In this document: positions 16,404 to 25,549 of the stretch, in pieces
How the letters are laid out: each line of letters starts with the position of its first letter
Position numbering within the stretch: the first letter of the stretch is position 1
Assembly: GCA_040506705.1 (NCBI GenBank)
Contig: JBEVWG010000002.1
Coordinates: 1 to 64,000, forward strand
Reading direction: 5' to 3'
Length of the DNA: 64,000 nt
Source of the DNA: Thiodiazotropha sp040506705
GTDB taxonomy: Bacteria; Pseudomonadota; Gammaproteobacteria; Chromatiales; Chromatiaceae
Position numbers and translations under genes: made by a program
Notes under the pieces: generated by a model
The model's database searches: none
Seen by the model: only the letters and a program-made list of their open reading frames with translations
Told to the model about the DNA's origin: nothing

Positions 16404-18917
16404 TCATCGAGTGGATTTATTCTGAACATTAAACTCTGTGTGAGAGGTATTGTTTGCAACCCGCCCGGAAAATATCGTGGTTAATTCAGATGCAGGTAGA
16501 GGGTGACTGAAATAGAATCCTTGTAGAGCATCACATCCATATTGGCGTAAGTTTTCTGCTTGAGCTTCAGTTTCAACACCCTCAGCAATGACATCAAGTT
16601 TTAAACGTTTCGCCATTTCAATGATTGTCATAGTAATCTCTTTTACACTTTCATTATCCTGAAACTCACGGGTAAAAGACTGATCGATCTTGATACGATC
16701 AAAAGGAAAATGTTGCAGATTACTCAATGATGAGTAGCCTGTACCAAAGTCATCGATTGCAAGCTGTACACCCTCTTCCTTCAACAGACGCATAGCAGAT
16801 CTTGCCTCATCAAGATTTTGCATGACTGTACTCTCAGTGACCTCCAATTCTAAAAACCTGGGATCAAGCCCGCTGTCATCAAGAGATCTACGCACTTCAG
16901 CCACCAGGTTCTTGTCACTGAACTGCACTGGTGAGAGATTAACAGCCAAACGTAGAGGCCCGAAGCCTTCATGATTCCACTGTTGCACCTGTTTGCAAGC
17001 CGTGCGTAACACCCACAAACCGATTGAACGAATTAATCCAGTATGTTCAGCAACCGGAATAAAAGCGCTGGGATAGACCAGACCTAACTCAGGATTATGC
17101 CAACGTATGAGCGCTTCAACTCCAAAAATACGTCCGTTACCGGTAACTACCTGGGGTTGGTAGTAGACCTCGAATTCACTGCGCTCAATCGCATAAGTAA
17201 GCGCCTGTTCCAACTGAGATCCCTCTTTAACCTCTTTAGCTATCTGCTCAGAAAAGAGACAGATGGAATCTGTATTCTGCATACGTGCACGAAACACAGC
17301 CATATTGGCATCACGCAATAAACTCTCTCCATCCTGACTTTCGGTAGGCCAGAGACTCAATCCTATGCTCGGCCCAAGAAAAGCAGAATTACCCTCGTAC
17401 ACCATAGGTTGCTGTAATACAGCAAGAAGATTTTTCGCAATCAAGTGCGCTGACTCCAGGTCATTAAGTCCATTCACTAAAACACCGAAGTCATCACCAC
17501 CTAGATGAGCAACAAGATCATCGCTTCGCACCACATCACGAATCCGCTGTGCAATCGCTTGTAATAACTGATTACCAGCTGCTCCGCCGATGATTCCGCC
17601 AGCAGAGCCCAACCATTTAACATGCACAATCATCAATGCAGAGCACTTGAAATCATCAGAGCCCGAACTGCTCAAGCCTCTCAAATATTCATCCAATGCG
17701 TATTGATTAGGTAAGCCGGTTACAGCATGGTGCATAGCCTGATCATACATTCTGATGTTCAGTGACTTGTTAACCTGTCTCTCATGCAGATGAAGCCAGA
17801 CCCCCCATAGCGGGAAACCTATAAGTAGTGGAACAATCGAGGCAGCAGGGGCAAACCAGACTTGGCTGAGAGACAAGGTAAGCCCTGATAGAGCGGGTAG
17901 ACCAACAATCGCAATCAGAAATAGAACAATAGACAGAGGAAACCTGGTTGAAGACAGCACCAAAGCAATCACCCCTGTTATGATCAAGGTCAGGAGCAGA
18001 TGATATCCATGATCCATCACTCTCAATAAGCTGCCATTCAAGAGACCACTCAGCACATGGGCATTCAACCTGACCCCTGGCATGCGCTGATGACTCTGGG
18101 ATACTGGTGTAGAAATAACATCACCCAGACCGGTAGCAGTTGAGCCAATCAATACATACCGACCTTCAATCCTCGATGCAATTTCATCATCATTGAGCAG
18201 TTGATGAACAGAAATGGTTTCAACTGTATCCGGACTTGGATCATAAGGAATTAAAAACTCTCCGGAGCGCAGCCAACTTGACTCACTGCTCATTGGTGAC
18301 TGTTTATTGACCACACCAGGCAGAGAAATCTGCTCACCTGCCACATTCATAAGCGCTAAAGAAAATGTTGCCCAACGGGCATCATCCAGTCCAGCATGCA
18401 AGAAAAACCTACGGCAAAGCCCATCACTGTCGATCTCAAAATCAACATGTCCCAAACCAGCTGCAGATGATGCGAGTATGGGAAGCGGCAGCACCTCTGA
18501 AATCGAAATACCTGACAAAGGATTACTGGGTGCCACAGCAAGAACGGTAACCCCGTTTGCTGCAATTGCTTCGGCAAAAAGTTGATCGGCCTGAGGATCG
18601 TTCCGTTCAGCTTCAGAGAAAAGCACATCAAATCCAACAACCCGTGCATTCATAACTGTCAAACGATCAAGCAGTTCAGCATGAAAACGCCGGGACCAGG
18701 GCCAACGACCAAGCTCCTCTAGACTCTTATCATCAATGGCGACTACCACTAACTCGTCACTGATATGATTATCAAGAAGATTGAGAAAGTAGTCGTAAAA
18801 CAGAAAGTCGAGGCGCTTAATTGCCGCACTGCCAATGAGTACATTGGCACAGACAACTAAAGCTATCGCCAGGATAACCTGACTGACTTTTCCTTTATTG
18901 AAAAAGTGCTTGAACAT
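16404..18917 (-). CDS. CHASE2 sensor protein with GGDEF and EAL domains
   Basis: Membrane cyclic-di-GMP protein of 837 residues. A membrane segment (~14-32) is followed by a periplasmic CHASE2 domain (~35-295, with VVVAIDDKSLEELGRWPWSR and GRYVLIGSTATGLGD), three closely spaced membrane helices (~303-385), a GGDEF domain (~405-560) and an EAL domain (~575-825). The GGDEF signature is degenerate, HLGGDDFGV. The EAL half keeps VEALIRW, LAVNLSP, LELEVTES, IDDFGTGYSS and the distal IAEGVET, so the protein is more likely a phosphodiesterase. It lies four bases downstream of the LysM-FecR gene and is surely cotranscribed with it. Confidence 0.9.
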   Translation of the reverse strand: MFKHFFNKGKVSQVILAIALVVCANVLIGSAAIKRLDFLFYDYFLNLLDNHISDELVVVAIDDKSLEELGRWPWSRRFHAELLDRLTVMNARVVGFDVLFSEAERNDPQADQLFAEAIAANGVTVLAVAPSNPLSGISISEVLPLPILASSAAGLGHVDFEIDSDGLCRRFFLHAGLDDARWATFSLALMNVAGEQISLPGVVNKQSPMSSESSWLRSGEFLIPYDPSPDTVETISVHQLLNDDEIASRIEGRYVLIGSTATGLGDVISTPVSQSHQRMPGVRLNAHVLSGLLNGSLLRVMDHGYHLLLTLIITGVIALVLSSTRFPLSIVLFLIAIVGLPALSGLTLSLSQVWFAPAASIVPLLIGFPLWGVWLHLHERQVNKSLNIRMYDQAMHHAVTGLPNQYALDEYLRGLSSSGSDDFKCSALMIVHVKWLGSAGGIIGGAAGNQLLQAIAQRIRDVVRSDDLVAHLGGDDFGVLVNGLNDLESAHLIAKNLLAVLQQPMVYEGNSAFLGPSIGLSLWPTESQDGESLLRDANMAVFRARMQNTDSICLFSEQIAKEVKEGSQLEQALTYAIERSEFEVYYQPQVVTGNGRIFGVEALIRWHNPELGLVYPSAFIPVAEHTGLIRSIGLWVLRTACKQVQQWNHEGFGPLRLAVNLSPVQFSDKNLVAEVRRSLDDSGLDPRFLELEVTESTVMQNLDEARSAMRLLKEEGVQLAIDDFGTGYSSLSNLQHFPFDRIKIDQSFTREFQDNESVKEITMTIIEMAKRLKLDVIAEGVETEAQAENLRQYGCDALQGFYFSHPLPASELTTIFSGRVANNTSHTEFNVQNKSTR

Positions 18918-18921
18918 TCCT

Positions 18922-20574
18922 CTACAAAAACAGTAAACCGTAAATCAGACTTGCAGGAACTATCCAAACGCTTATACCAAGCAGAGGGTCGATCTTGTGG
19001 ACATCACTCCATGGCCCCTGATAATCATCCTCGTCTACTACACAGACTCTCAAATAGCGTAGTTGACTATAGATATGTTCGATTTCAATCTCATTTTTCG
19101 AGACAACTTGATCAAGTTCAAGATGGTTGAAGTCTGGATCATGAGCTATCTGAACATGATAACGATGATCAGAATCTAGCTGTTGCCAGGAGCCCATAAC
19201 TCGCTCTTCAGTAACCACCATAGTGACACCAGGTGGCTCCAGTTCAGATCTGAGACGCCATGAACGAACGATTCCGGCAGGCCCCAGCTCTCCACTATCT
19301 GATTTCGCAGCAACACGCCAATAGTAGGTTCCCGGTTCGTAGTAGGTTCCCGGTTCGGATATATCGGTCAGTTTGATATGATCGACATCTTCAACCTCCC
19401 TCTTAATGACAATATCCTCGAAAGCCAGATCCGTTGCGACTTCCAGGAGATAACCACTCGCATAGTCGGGCCTATCCCACTTCAGCTCAATATCGCCTCC
19501 CTGCAACATCTCTCCATCAGCCGGGCTAAGTGATTGCGGTGGTTGAGGATGCCTGTCAAGAATAAGCCTCTTAACCGTGTTACTGCCTTCCAGCCCATCT
19601 GCATCGATACCTCGAACGCTTACCCAATAGTCTCCATCTGGTAGATCCGGCAGGCTAAGCTGATGATCAGTAACGACCTGTTCCCAGAGCAGAATATCCA
19701 ATTGTTGATTATCACTGACCTCTAGCCGGTAGTTTTTAGCCCCCGCGAGCTTTTGCCAGCCAAGTTGCCAATCCAACTCTCTTAGAGGTTCGGGAATTTC
19801 ATTCAGTTTGGGTGGTGATAATAGTTTTCGCGGTGGTATTGGTGGCTGCCCCTGAGTTACCTGGGTACCAAACCCGGCTTTAACCAGCGCTTGCTCTTCA
19901 GCGCCACTGACCACCACATCCCCTTCCAGAACCTCAATGTTAGAGGATTCTCCATCCAGGCTGACAGCCGCACGATAAGCTGTACCTCGAACTGCAGTTA
20001 TTGCAGATGGTGTATGAATTTCAAAACGTGATCCAGGACCTTCGGAAGGTTTTACTCTGGTTTGTATACGGCCGCGACCCAGATGCAGTCTTGAATCAAC
20101 CATCCCTGTCTCACCATGGGCACTGAGGTGGTCAAAGCGCATCTCTGCATCACTGTGCAGTGTCAACCTTGTGTCATCAGCAAAGACAATAGCAACACTG
20201 CTATCTTGTCCTGTCTTCAGCGTATCCCCCAAATGGATCAAAGCACCAGGCTTGAGGTCATTCAGAGCTGTTCCATCTGAGCGGGTAATTTTGACTTGAC
20301 CACCAATCAATTCGATTCGTGCAGGAACTGCATTGCTACGAATCCACTTCATCGGGACCCTAAGCCAACTGCCGGGCTGCAAGCGTTTGGGGTTCTTGAT
20401 GTTATTCAGCTTTCGAAGCTGTTCGAACCTCATCACACTGTCTAAGCACTTGGTGCTGAAATCCCACAGGTTGTCACCATCGACGACTGTATATACCCAA
20501 TCTGCAGAGTGTACAGGCATGGAGAGCAACATAAAGAGAAGTGCAGATTTTAATAATGAGATTCGCTTCAGCAA
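18922..20574 (-). CDS. LysM-FecR-fibronectin III exported protein
   Basis: Exported protein of 550 residues. A signal peptide ends at about residue 23 (MPVHSA). A LysM-like domain (~28-75, YTVVDGDNLWDFSTKCL) precedes a FecR domain (~85-230, with FADDTRLTLHSDAEMRFD and TPSAITAVRGTAYRA), then two or three fibronectin III-like beta domains (~265-530) and a hydrophobic C-terminal tail (WIVPASLIYGLLFL). FecR-type proteins sense or transmit envelope signals, and pairing with a CHASE2 protein is a recurrent arrangement. An exact 18-base tandem duplication (about 19326-19361) gives EPGTYY twice within the fibronectin region. Confidence 0.85.
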   Translation of the reverse strand: MLKRISLLKSALLFMLLSMPVHSADWVYTVVDGDNLWDFSTKCLDSVMRFEQLRKLNNIKNPKRLQPGSWLRVPMKWIRSNAVPARIELIGGQVKITRSDGTALNDLKPGALIHLGDTLKTGQDSSVAIVFADDTRLTLHSDAEMRFDHLSAHGETGMVDSRLHLGRGRIQTRVKPSEGPGSRFEIHTPSAITAVRGTAYRAAVSLDGESSNIEVLEGDVVVSGAEEQALVKAGFGTQVTQGQPPIPPRKLLSPPKLNEIPEPLRELDWQLGWQKLAGAKNYRLEVSDNQQLDILLWEQVVTDHQLSLPDLPDGDYWVSVRGIDADGLEGSNTVKRLILDRHPQPPQSLSPADGEMLQGGDIELKWDRPDYASGYLLEVATDLAFEDIVIKREVEDVDHIKLTDISEPGTYYEPGTYYWRVAAKSDSGELGPAGIVRSWRLRSELEPPGVTMVVTEERVMGSWQQLDSDHRYHVQIAHDPDFNHLELDQVVSKNEIEIEHIYSQLRYLRVCVVDEDDYQGPWSDVHKIDPLLGISVWIVPASLIYGLLFL

Positions 20575-20950
20575 TGGACTTCCCCTTTTTGTCCCAAGAT
20601 TAGCGATATTGTTGAACGCCCATCAGGAATCCAGATCATGAATTCGAATAAAGTTCTTTATGCAATAAGTCTATACCAAACACAATACACTGACAGCTCA
20701 TCCAAATCATGAAAGTGCAGAATAACGGTTAGGTTCCACCCGATCCAGGTCGAAATGAGTCACCAAGCTTCCATAGAGCAAACAAAATTTAGACATCGAC
20801 AGCACAATGGCGCCCTAAATCAGTTAAATTTAGATTTATGATAAAACCGGGCTAATCGATAAGGAATTCGATCAAAAGGATCGATATTCGGGAAAGCGCA
20901 AGGTTACACAATCCCGCTGAGCGCCTGCAATTACGCAGGTTAAGGAAAAA
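20575..20950. other. 376-base intergenic region
   Basis: No coding sequence is supported here. It should hold the promoter of the FecR-CHASE2 pair on the minus strand, but no clear -35/-10 could be fixed. A small hairpin CCTGC-N6-GCAGG lies near 20928-20943, just past the tRNA-Thr 3' end, without a T tract. Confidence 0.5.
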
Positions 20951-21026
20951 TGGAGCCGGCGAGAGGATTCGAACCCCCGACCAGCTGATTACAAATCAGC
21001 TGCTCTACCAACTGAGCTACGCCGGC
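20951..21026 (-). tRNA. tRNA-Thr (TGT)
   Basis: A 76-base cloverleaf including an encoded CCA. The acceptor GCCGGCG pairs with CGCCGGC, the D-arm has AGCTCAGTTGGTAGAGC, the anticodon loop is TTTGTAA with anticodon TGT, and the T-arm has GGTTCGAATCC. The gene lies next to the SPOR/coaX/birA group, a common gammaproteobacterial location. Confidence 0.97.
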
Positions 21027-21038
21027 TAAGGAGTGCGA

Positions 21039-21067
21039 ATTCTAAGCGTTTCTTCTCTCTCTGGCAA
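21039..21067 (-). promoter_or_regulatory. promoter of tRNA-Thr
   Basis: Minus-strand -35 TTGCCA (21062-21067) and -10 TAGAAT (21039-21044) with a 17-base spacer. The -10 ends 13 bases before the mature tRNA 5' end. It overlaps the last codons of the SPOR gene. Confidence 0.65.
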
Positions 21068-21069
21068 TC

Positions 21070-21888
21070 CTAACGACACTCAACAGCCTTAGAAACCAGT
21101 TCGGGAAAATCTTTCACCAGTCTGGACCAGTCTTGATCACTGATTCCAGTAGGGTCGTTTGCCTGATACCTGAGCCAATAATTGGTTTTTTCCCGGTATC
21201 GAGGTTGAATAACCGATTCAAACCCTAATGCATCGATTTCACGTTTTCGATCCCCTGCACGAACCTCATCCCGGAACAGTCCCAGGGAGATGGCGTGCAC
21301 CAATTCACCACTGGTAAAGCGCCACAGGTCTGAAACACCGGATTCTTCCAACCTTTTCGCTATCTTGACCGCCTCCCTGCGGGTAGCTTGTTGCGGAATA
21401 AGTACCCAATACCCGGCCTGCTCATTACGCGTTTCCGATTGAAGTTCAGGTTTTAATCCAAGTGCGCGGAGGCGAACAGATATCTCTTCCGCCGCCGATC
21501 TGGTTTCCACATACCCAACCATGGCGCAGCGTGGCACCACATCAGATGTGGTGACCATTTCCGGCTCAACTGCAACATCAGCTGTTTCCGAGGGCTTATC
21601 AGCTTCCAGCTCCAGTTCAGCCTGAGATTGAGCCTCAACAACAGCAGCGTCAGCAGGCTGGGTTTGTTCAGCTTCAGGGTCGGCTTTGCTATCCATAGTT
21701 TGCATCGCCTCTTCATCTTTCACAGTATCTGTTTCATCGACCGTAGCGCTTTGACTAAGCTCACTTGCAAGTCTTAACTCGCCTACATCAGTCGTAGCGT
21801 ATGATTTCTCTACCTCCTGCTGTTGAGGGTAAATCAACAGAAACAGGCCAAGATTAATCAGTATCAGAATAAAGAAGAACCATTTCAT
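21070..21888 (-). CDS. SPOR-domain protein
   Basis: Inner-membrane protein of 272 residues with one N-terminal membrane helix (WFFFILILINLGLFLLIY). A long Glu/Ala/Asp-rich linker (~35-120) leads to a C-terminal SPOR-like domain (~120-200, CAMVGYVETRSAAEEISVRLRALGLKPELQ and GYWVLIPQ) and a further related segment to the end. SPOR domains bind denuded peptidoglycan at division sites. The gene downstream of coaX in gammaproteobacteria usually encodes such a protein. Here the two genes are separated by a ~130-base inverted-repeat element. Confidence 0.8.
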   Translation of the reverse strand: MKWFFFILILINLGLFLLIYPQQQEVEKSYATTDVGELRLASELSQSATVDETDTVKDEEAMQTMDSKADPEAEQTQPADAAVVEAQSQAELELEADKPSETADVAVEPEMVTTSDVVPRCAMVGYVETRSAAEEISVRLRALGLKPELQSETRNEQAGYWVLIPQQATRREAVKIAKRLEESGVSDLWRFTSGELVHAISLGLFRDEVRAGDRKREIDALGFESVIQPRYREKTNYWLRYQANDPTGISDQDWSRLVKDFPELVSKAVECR

Positions 21889-21899
21889 AAGTCAGTTTG

Positions 21900-22028
21900 T
21901 TTAACCTAAAAAGATCAGTTGGGCAGCGTGATTCACCCAACAGGTGACCAAGACCGTCGCAGCTATTTTCAAAAAAATCAGGAACCTGCTATTAGAATGG
22001 AGCGGTCAACTGATTCTTTTAGGTTTAA
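21900..22028. mobile_element. MITE-like element with ~22-bp terminal inverted repeats
   Basis: The left end reads TTTAACCTAAAAAGATCAG then TTG. The right end, read in complement, is TTAAACCTAAAAGAATCAG then TTG, with 19 of 22 positions identical. An inner cruciform, GTTGG and CCAAC enclosing GTGA-T-TCAC, lies at 21918-21941. The 129-base unit has no coding capacity and separates coaX from the SPOR gene. The right end supplies the coaX stop codon TAA (22025-22027). A copy of the left 31 bases is at 57174-57204, which supports a dispersed element. No transposase is present in the window. Confidence 0.6.
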
Positions 22029-22753
22029 GTCGACTGTAAGGCCAAGCCTTGTAAAACCAGATCGGGTACGATCTGGTGAGCAATCATAAGATATTCAGAC
22101 AATTGATGGGCATTTCCACCGGTAAGAATGCATTCCACGCCACCACCACAAATTTCCTGCAAACGCAGCAGTGACCTTTCTACCATGCATAGGTGTGTCA
22201 GCATAGCACCACTTTGAACGGCTGTTGCGGTATCAGTCGCAAATTCACTTAAATTCAAGTGATTGTTATCTATGGAAAGATCTGTATTAAGATCAAGACA
22301 TTTGGCATAAAGTTGCAATCCAGGGATTATGGTTCCACCCAAATGGCATCCTTTATCATCCAAGCCATCAATCGTAGTTGCCGAGCCCAGATCCACCACA
22401 ATCACAGGCCTGTTACAGATTCTGCGCGCAGCAAGTAGAGCCAGCCAGCGATCCACTCCCAATTGCGAAGGTGTAGCATAACCGTTGACTACCCCTAATT
22501 CCCGCTGCACTGTTTCTGATATCCGCACGGTAGCTTGCCAATGCCGAGTGATCCATGAGGTTAGATTATCGACCACTTTCTGCTGTCTGACAGAGGCAAT
22601 ATGCACTTCCGCAGGTTCAGCCATATCAGACCATGGGGTATCAATTACCTCGGGTAACTCTTGAGAGTTTGCTCGATGAACAACTTGAGACTGCAAATCC
22701 TTTTCACTTGCCCATTTGATCAATGTATTGCCAATATCAACAAAAAGCTTCAT
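22025..22753 (-). CDS. coaX: type III pantothenate kinase CoaX
   Basis: Phosphorylates pantothenate in coenzyme A synthesis. The 242-residue protein has the ASKHA-fold motifs MKLFVDIGNTLIKWA (phosphate 1), GVDRWLALLAAR, VVDLGSATTID and GGTIIPGLQL, with ILTGGNA near the C terminus, as expected for CoaX. It lies eight bases downstream of birA, the standard partner. The last codons run into the inverted-repeat element, which provides the stop codon. Confidence 0.95.
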   Translation of the reverse strand: MKLFVDIGNTLIKWASEKDLQSQVVHRANSQELPEVIDTPWSDMAEPAEVHIASVRQQKVVDNLTSWITRHWQATVRISETVQRELGVVNGYATPSQLGVDRWLALLAARRICNRPVIVVDLGSATTIDGLDDKGCHLGGTIIPGLQLYAKCLDLNTDLSIDNNHLNLSEFATDTATAVQSGAMLTHLCMVERSLLRLQEICGGGVECILTGGNAHQLSEYLMIAHQIVPDLVLQGLALQST

Positions 22754-22761
22754 GACAAAAC

Positions 22762-23742
22762 CTATCCGGCTCTCCTTAGACTGACTTCACCAGCATGAAA
22801 ACAACGGGGCTCCCCCTCGATCCGAATAAGGATTCCTCCGGAGTCATCGATACCGAGGTGCTGACCATTTTGGGCACGATTGGCACTGCGGATTACCACC
22901 TCTTTCCCCATAAACAGATCACTGGCATGCCACTCATCTATAAAACTTCGCAACCCTTCAGCTCTATATTGTTCCGCAATGTCACTTAAGTGAATAGTCA
23001 AACTGGCAGCAAGTTCACTTCGGCTACAGGCTACAATTTCAGGTATCTCTCGTAAATCACTCCAGGGCTGATCTATCTCTTCTCCCAGGCTACCCATGCC
23101 AACATTGAGACCGACACCCACAACCACCTGAGACGGACCACTGGTTTCACCTGACACCTCAAGCAGCAGTCCTGCCAACTTTTTTCCCTGCCAAAGAATA
23201 TCATTGGGCCACTTAAGCCCTGCTTGATAACAATTCAGTTGACGTAACAGTCGTAAAACACCAATTGCCGATGCCAGACTTAGTCCTGCTACTTGCGTCG
23301 GAGCAAGGTCAAAACGAAACAGCATGGAAAAATAGAGGTTTCTGCCAAAAGGCGATACCCATTGGCGGCCATGCCGACCTCTACCGCCATTTTGTTGCTC
23401 AGCCAAACAGACAGACCCTGACTCAATCCCCAAAGCAGCCTGTTGCATAAGCCAGCTGTTGGTGGAATCGATTGTAGTGTGAATATTCAGTGAAGGTAGA
23501 GTGCCTGGATTTGATTGTTGTAATCGTTCAATTATCTTTTCACGATCCAGTAAATCAAGGGACTCACTGAGCCGGTAACCCTTACCTTTAACAGCATCGA
23601 TCCCAAGAAGATAGCGGTCCTTCACGAGTTGTAGTTTTTTCCAAACTGCAGCACGGCTAACACCAAGCTTAGCGCCCAGCTCTTCACCAGAGTGGAAGCG
23701 CCCATCCGCCATGATTTTAACCAAGTCAAAATTATCTGACAT
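22762..23742 (-). CDS. birA: biotin ligase / biotin operon repressor BirA
   Basis: Bifunctional protein of 326 residues. The N-terminal winged helix (~5-60, FHSGEELGAKLGVSRAAVWKKLQ) allows repression of biotin genes. The ligase domain (~85-260) has GGRGRHGRQWVSPFGRNLYFSML, the biotinyl-AMP loop, and LKWPNDILWQGKKLAGLLLE. A C-terminal SH3-like domain follows (~275-326). It joins biotin to acetyl-CoA carboxylase BCCP and similar proteins. The start overlaps the end of the M61 peptidase gene by 11 bases. Confidence 0.95.
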   Translation of the reverse strand: MSDNFDLVKIMADGRFHSGEELGAKLGVSRAAVWKKLQLVKDRYLLGIDAVKGKGYRLSESLDLLDREKIIERLQQSNPGTLPSLNIHTTIDSTNSWLMQQAALGIESGSVCLAEQQNGGRGRHGRQWVSPFGRNLYFSMLFRFDLAPTQVAGLSLASAIGVLRLLRQLNCYQAGLKWPNDILWQGKKLAGLLLEVSGETSGPSQVVVGVGLNVGMGSLGEEIDQPWSDLREIPEIVACSRSELAASLTIHLSDIAEQYRAEGLRSFIDEWHASDLFMGKEVVIRSANRAQNGQHLGIDDSGGILIRIEGEPRCFHAGEVSLRRAG

Positions 23743-25549
23743 TACCCATCAACCATGCTGTCAGTCGATTTGCCGCCTCTGTATCTTCCTCATCGGTCAG
23801 TTTAAAATAACAGGTATCTTGCGGCGCTTCTGTTGGCTGCAGATGGATAGACATCAACATGTCACGTCGAAACAGATGAAGTTCAATAGTGCAACCCAGG
23901 TCAGTGTCGGCTATATATCTTTCAAGTTGCTTGGCATTTACCCTAAGTCCATCTACTGCAATAATCTCATCGCCAGCTGATAACCCACTATTTTGTGCTG
24001 CGCCTCCATCAAATACCTGCTCTACACGAATTACCCCATTTTTATCTTTCCATTTCGCTCCAATCGCAAGAGTGACACCAGGATCAGCTTCGGATTTACG
24101 AACTATGCCACCTTTATCCTCCTGCGACTTTGCCGGCATCAGTTTCAACTCTACACCGAACAACTCGAGACACTCTGTAAGGGGTAACTCAGCTGTTGAA
24201 CGAAGTCCTAAATCAAAAAGTGGCTTGAGATCCAACGATGTTATCTCGGTGGCGACCTCTTCAAAACCATTTTCAGGTACACCTTTACCAGTTTTTCCAT
24301 AGCGTAACCACATCTCACGCATTACCTGATCAAGTGATGAGGCACCGTTACTCTGCAAACGAATCGTCAGATCAAGTATCAAAGCAAATAGAGCACCTTT
24401 TGCATAGTAGCTGACAATTGCGTTGGGGGCGTTCTCATCCTGTTTATAAAACTTGGTCCAAACATCGAAACTGGATTCTTCAAGTGTCTGCTTAAACCGC
24501 CCACTACCACGCATTACCCGAGTCACCGTCTCAGCTAACATTATGAAGTATTCGTCCCGTTCAATGACGCCACTACGGAGCAACATCAACTCGTCATAGT
24601 AAGAGGTAATACCCTCGAAAACCCATAATTGGCGCGTGTAAACTTCGTGAAGTGTGCTCTGCTCAGTAAATACCTTTGGCGTAATGCGTTTTACATTCCA
24701 AAGATGGAAATATTCATGACTGCATAGGGCCAACAACCTTCTATATCCTGCAGAATTCTCCTTAATTCGTTTTGGAGGTATTTCATCACGGGGAAATATC
24801 AAACTGGTAGAACTTTTATGTTCAAGTCCGCCATACCCGTTATCGACCAGACGTAATAAAAAGAGGTAATTTGTGGTTGGAAGTTCTCCGAATAGCTCAA
24901 CCTGTTTTTTACAAATTAAACGTAAATCGTTACAAATCTTCTCATGATCAAACCTTTTAGTACCACTTACAACAAATCGATGTTTGCAATCAGCTGCCTC
25001 AAATTCACTCTCGGAAAAGTGACCAATCTCTGCCGGACAATCGATTAGTTCTTCATAGTCTGTAGCTATGTATGTCCCAAAACCCGATTCGTTACAGCTT
25101 TCAGGGCTTAACGGGTAAGCGACATTCCAGCCCAGTAGTTGTTGATCTTCTGGCGCTACTATTTCCAGCGAGCATCGGCTTTGCTCTTGCCCACTTACCC
25201 CTAAAAAAACTGCTGGACCATTAAAATAAGCGTGATTGATATCAAAGTGAGCTGATCTCACTGACAGTTCCCATGCGTAGATAAGATATCGAATTGTTAA
25301 CGCACCCTCTACAGGCTCAATTTGCCAAGTCTGTTTATCAAGTTTTTTCAACTCAACATGCGCTTTATTGCATGACGCTTGAATAGATGTGATATGTCTG
25401 GCGTAATCCCTTATCAAATAACTTCCGCGAATCCATGCAGGAAGGTAGACGACCTGACCAGAAGGATCCGGGTTATTTATGGTAATTTCGACTTCGAAAG
25501 TATGTGACTGCGGAGATTTCAGTCGGATTTTGTAGTAAATCATTCTCAA
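23732..25549 (-). CDS. M61 family metallopeptidase with PDZ domain
   Basis: Glycyl-aminopeptidase-like zinc peptidase of 605 residues. It has an N-terminal beta domain (~1-175), a thermolysin-like catalytic domain with HEYFHLWNVKRI (HExxH zinc motif), GGLEHKSSTSL, and a distal Glu in LWVFEGITSYYDE, then a C-terminal PDZ domain (~500-580, GAAQNSGLSAGDEIIAVDGLRV). No signal peptide is seen, so it is probably cytoplasmic. The family prefers N-terminal Gly or Ala. It overlaps the upstream membrane protein gene by four bases and birA by 11, suggesting a translationally coupled group. Confidence 0.9.
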   Translation of the reverse strand: MRMIYYKIRLKSPQSHTFEVEITINNPDPSGQVVYLPAWIRGSYLIRDYARHITSIQASCNKAHVELKKLDKQTWQIEPVEGALTIRYLIYAWELSVRSAHFDINHAYFNGPAVFLGVSGQEQSRCSLEIVAPEDQQLLGWNVAYPLSPESCNESGFGTYIATDYEELIDCPAEIGHFSESEFEAADCKHRFVVSGTKRFDHEKICNDLRLICKKQVELFGELPTTNYLFLLRLVDNGYGGLEHKSSTSLIFPRDEIPPKRIKENSAGYRRLLALCSHEYFHLWNVKRITPKVFTEQSTLHEVYTRQLWVFEGITSYYDELMLLRSGVIERDEYFIMLAETVTRVMRGSGRFKQTLEESSFDVWTKFYKQDENAPNAIVSYYAKGALFALILDLTIRLQSNGASSLDQVMREMWLRYGKTGKGVPENGFEEVATEITSLDLKPLFDLGLRSTAELPLTECLELFGVELKLMPAKSQEDKGGIVRKSEADPGVTLAIGAKWKDKNGVIRVEQVFDGGAAQNSGLSAGDEIIAVDGLRVNAKQLERYIADTDLGCTIELHLFRRDMLMSIHLQPTEAPQDTCYFKLTDEEDTEAANRLTAWLMGNVR

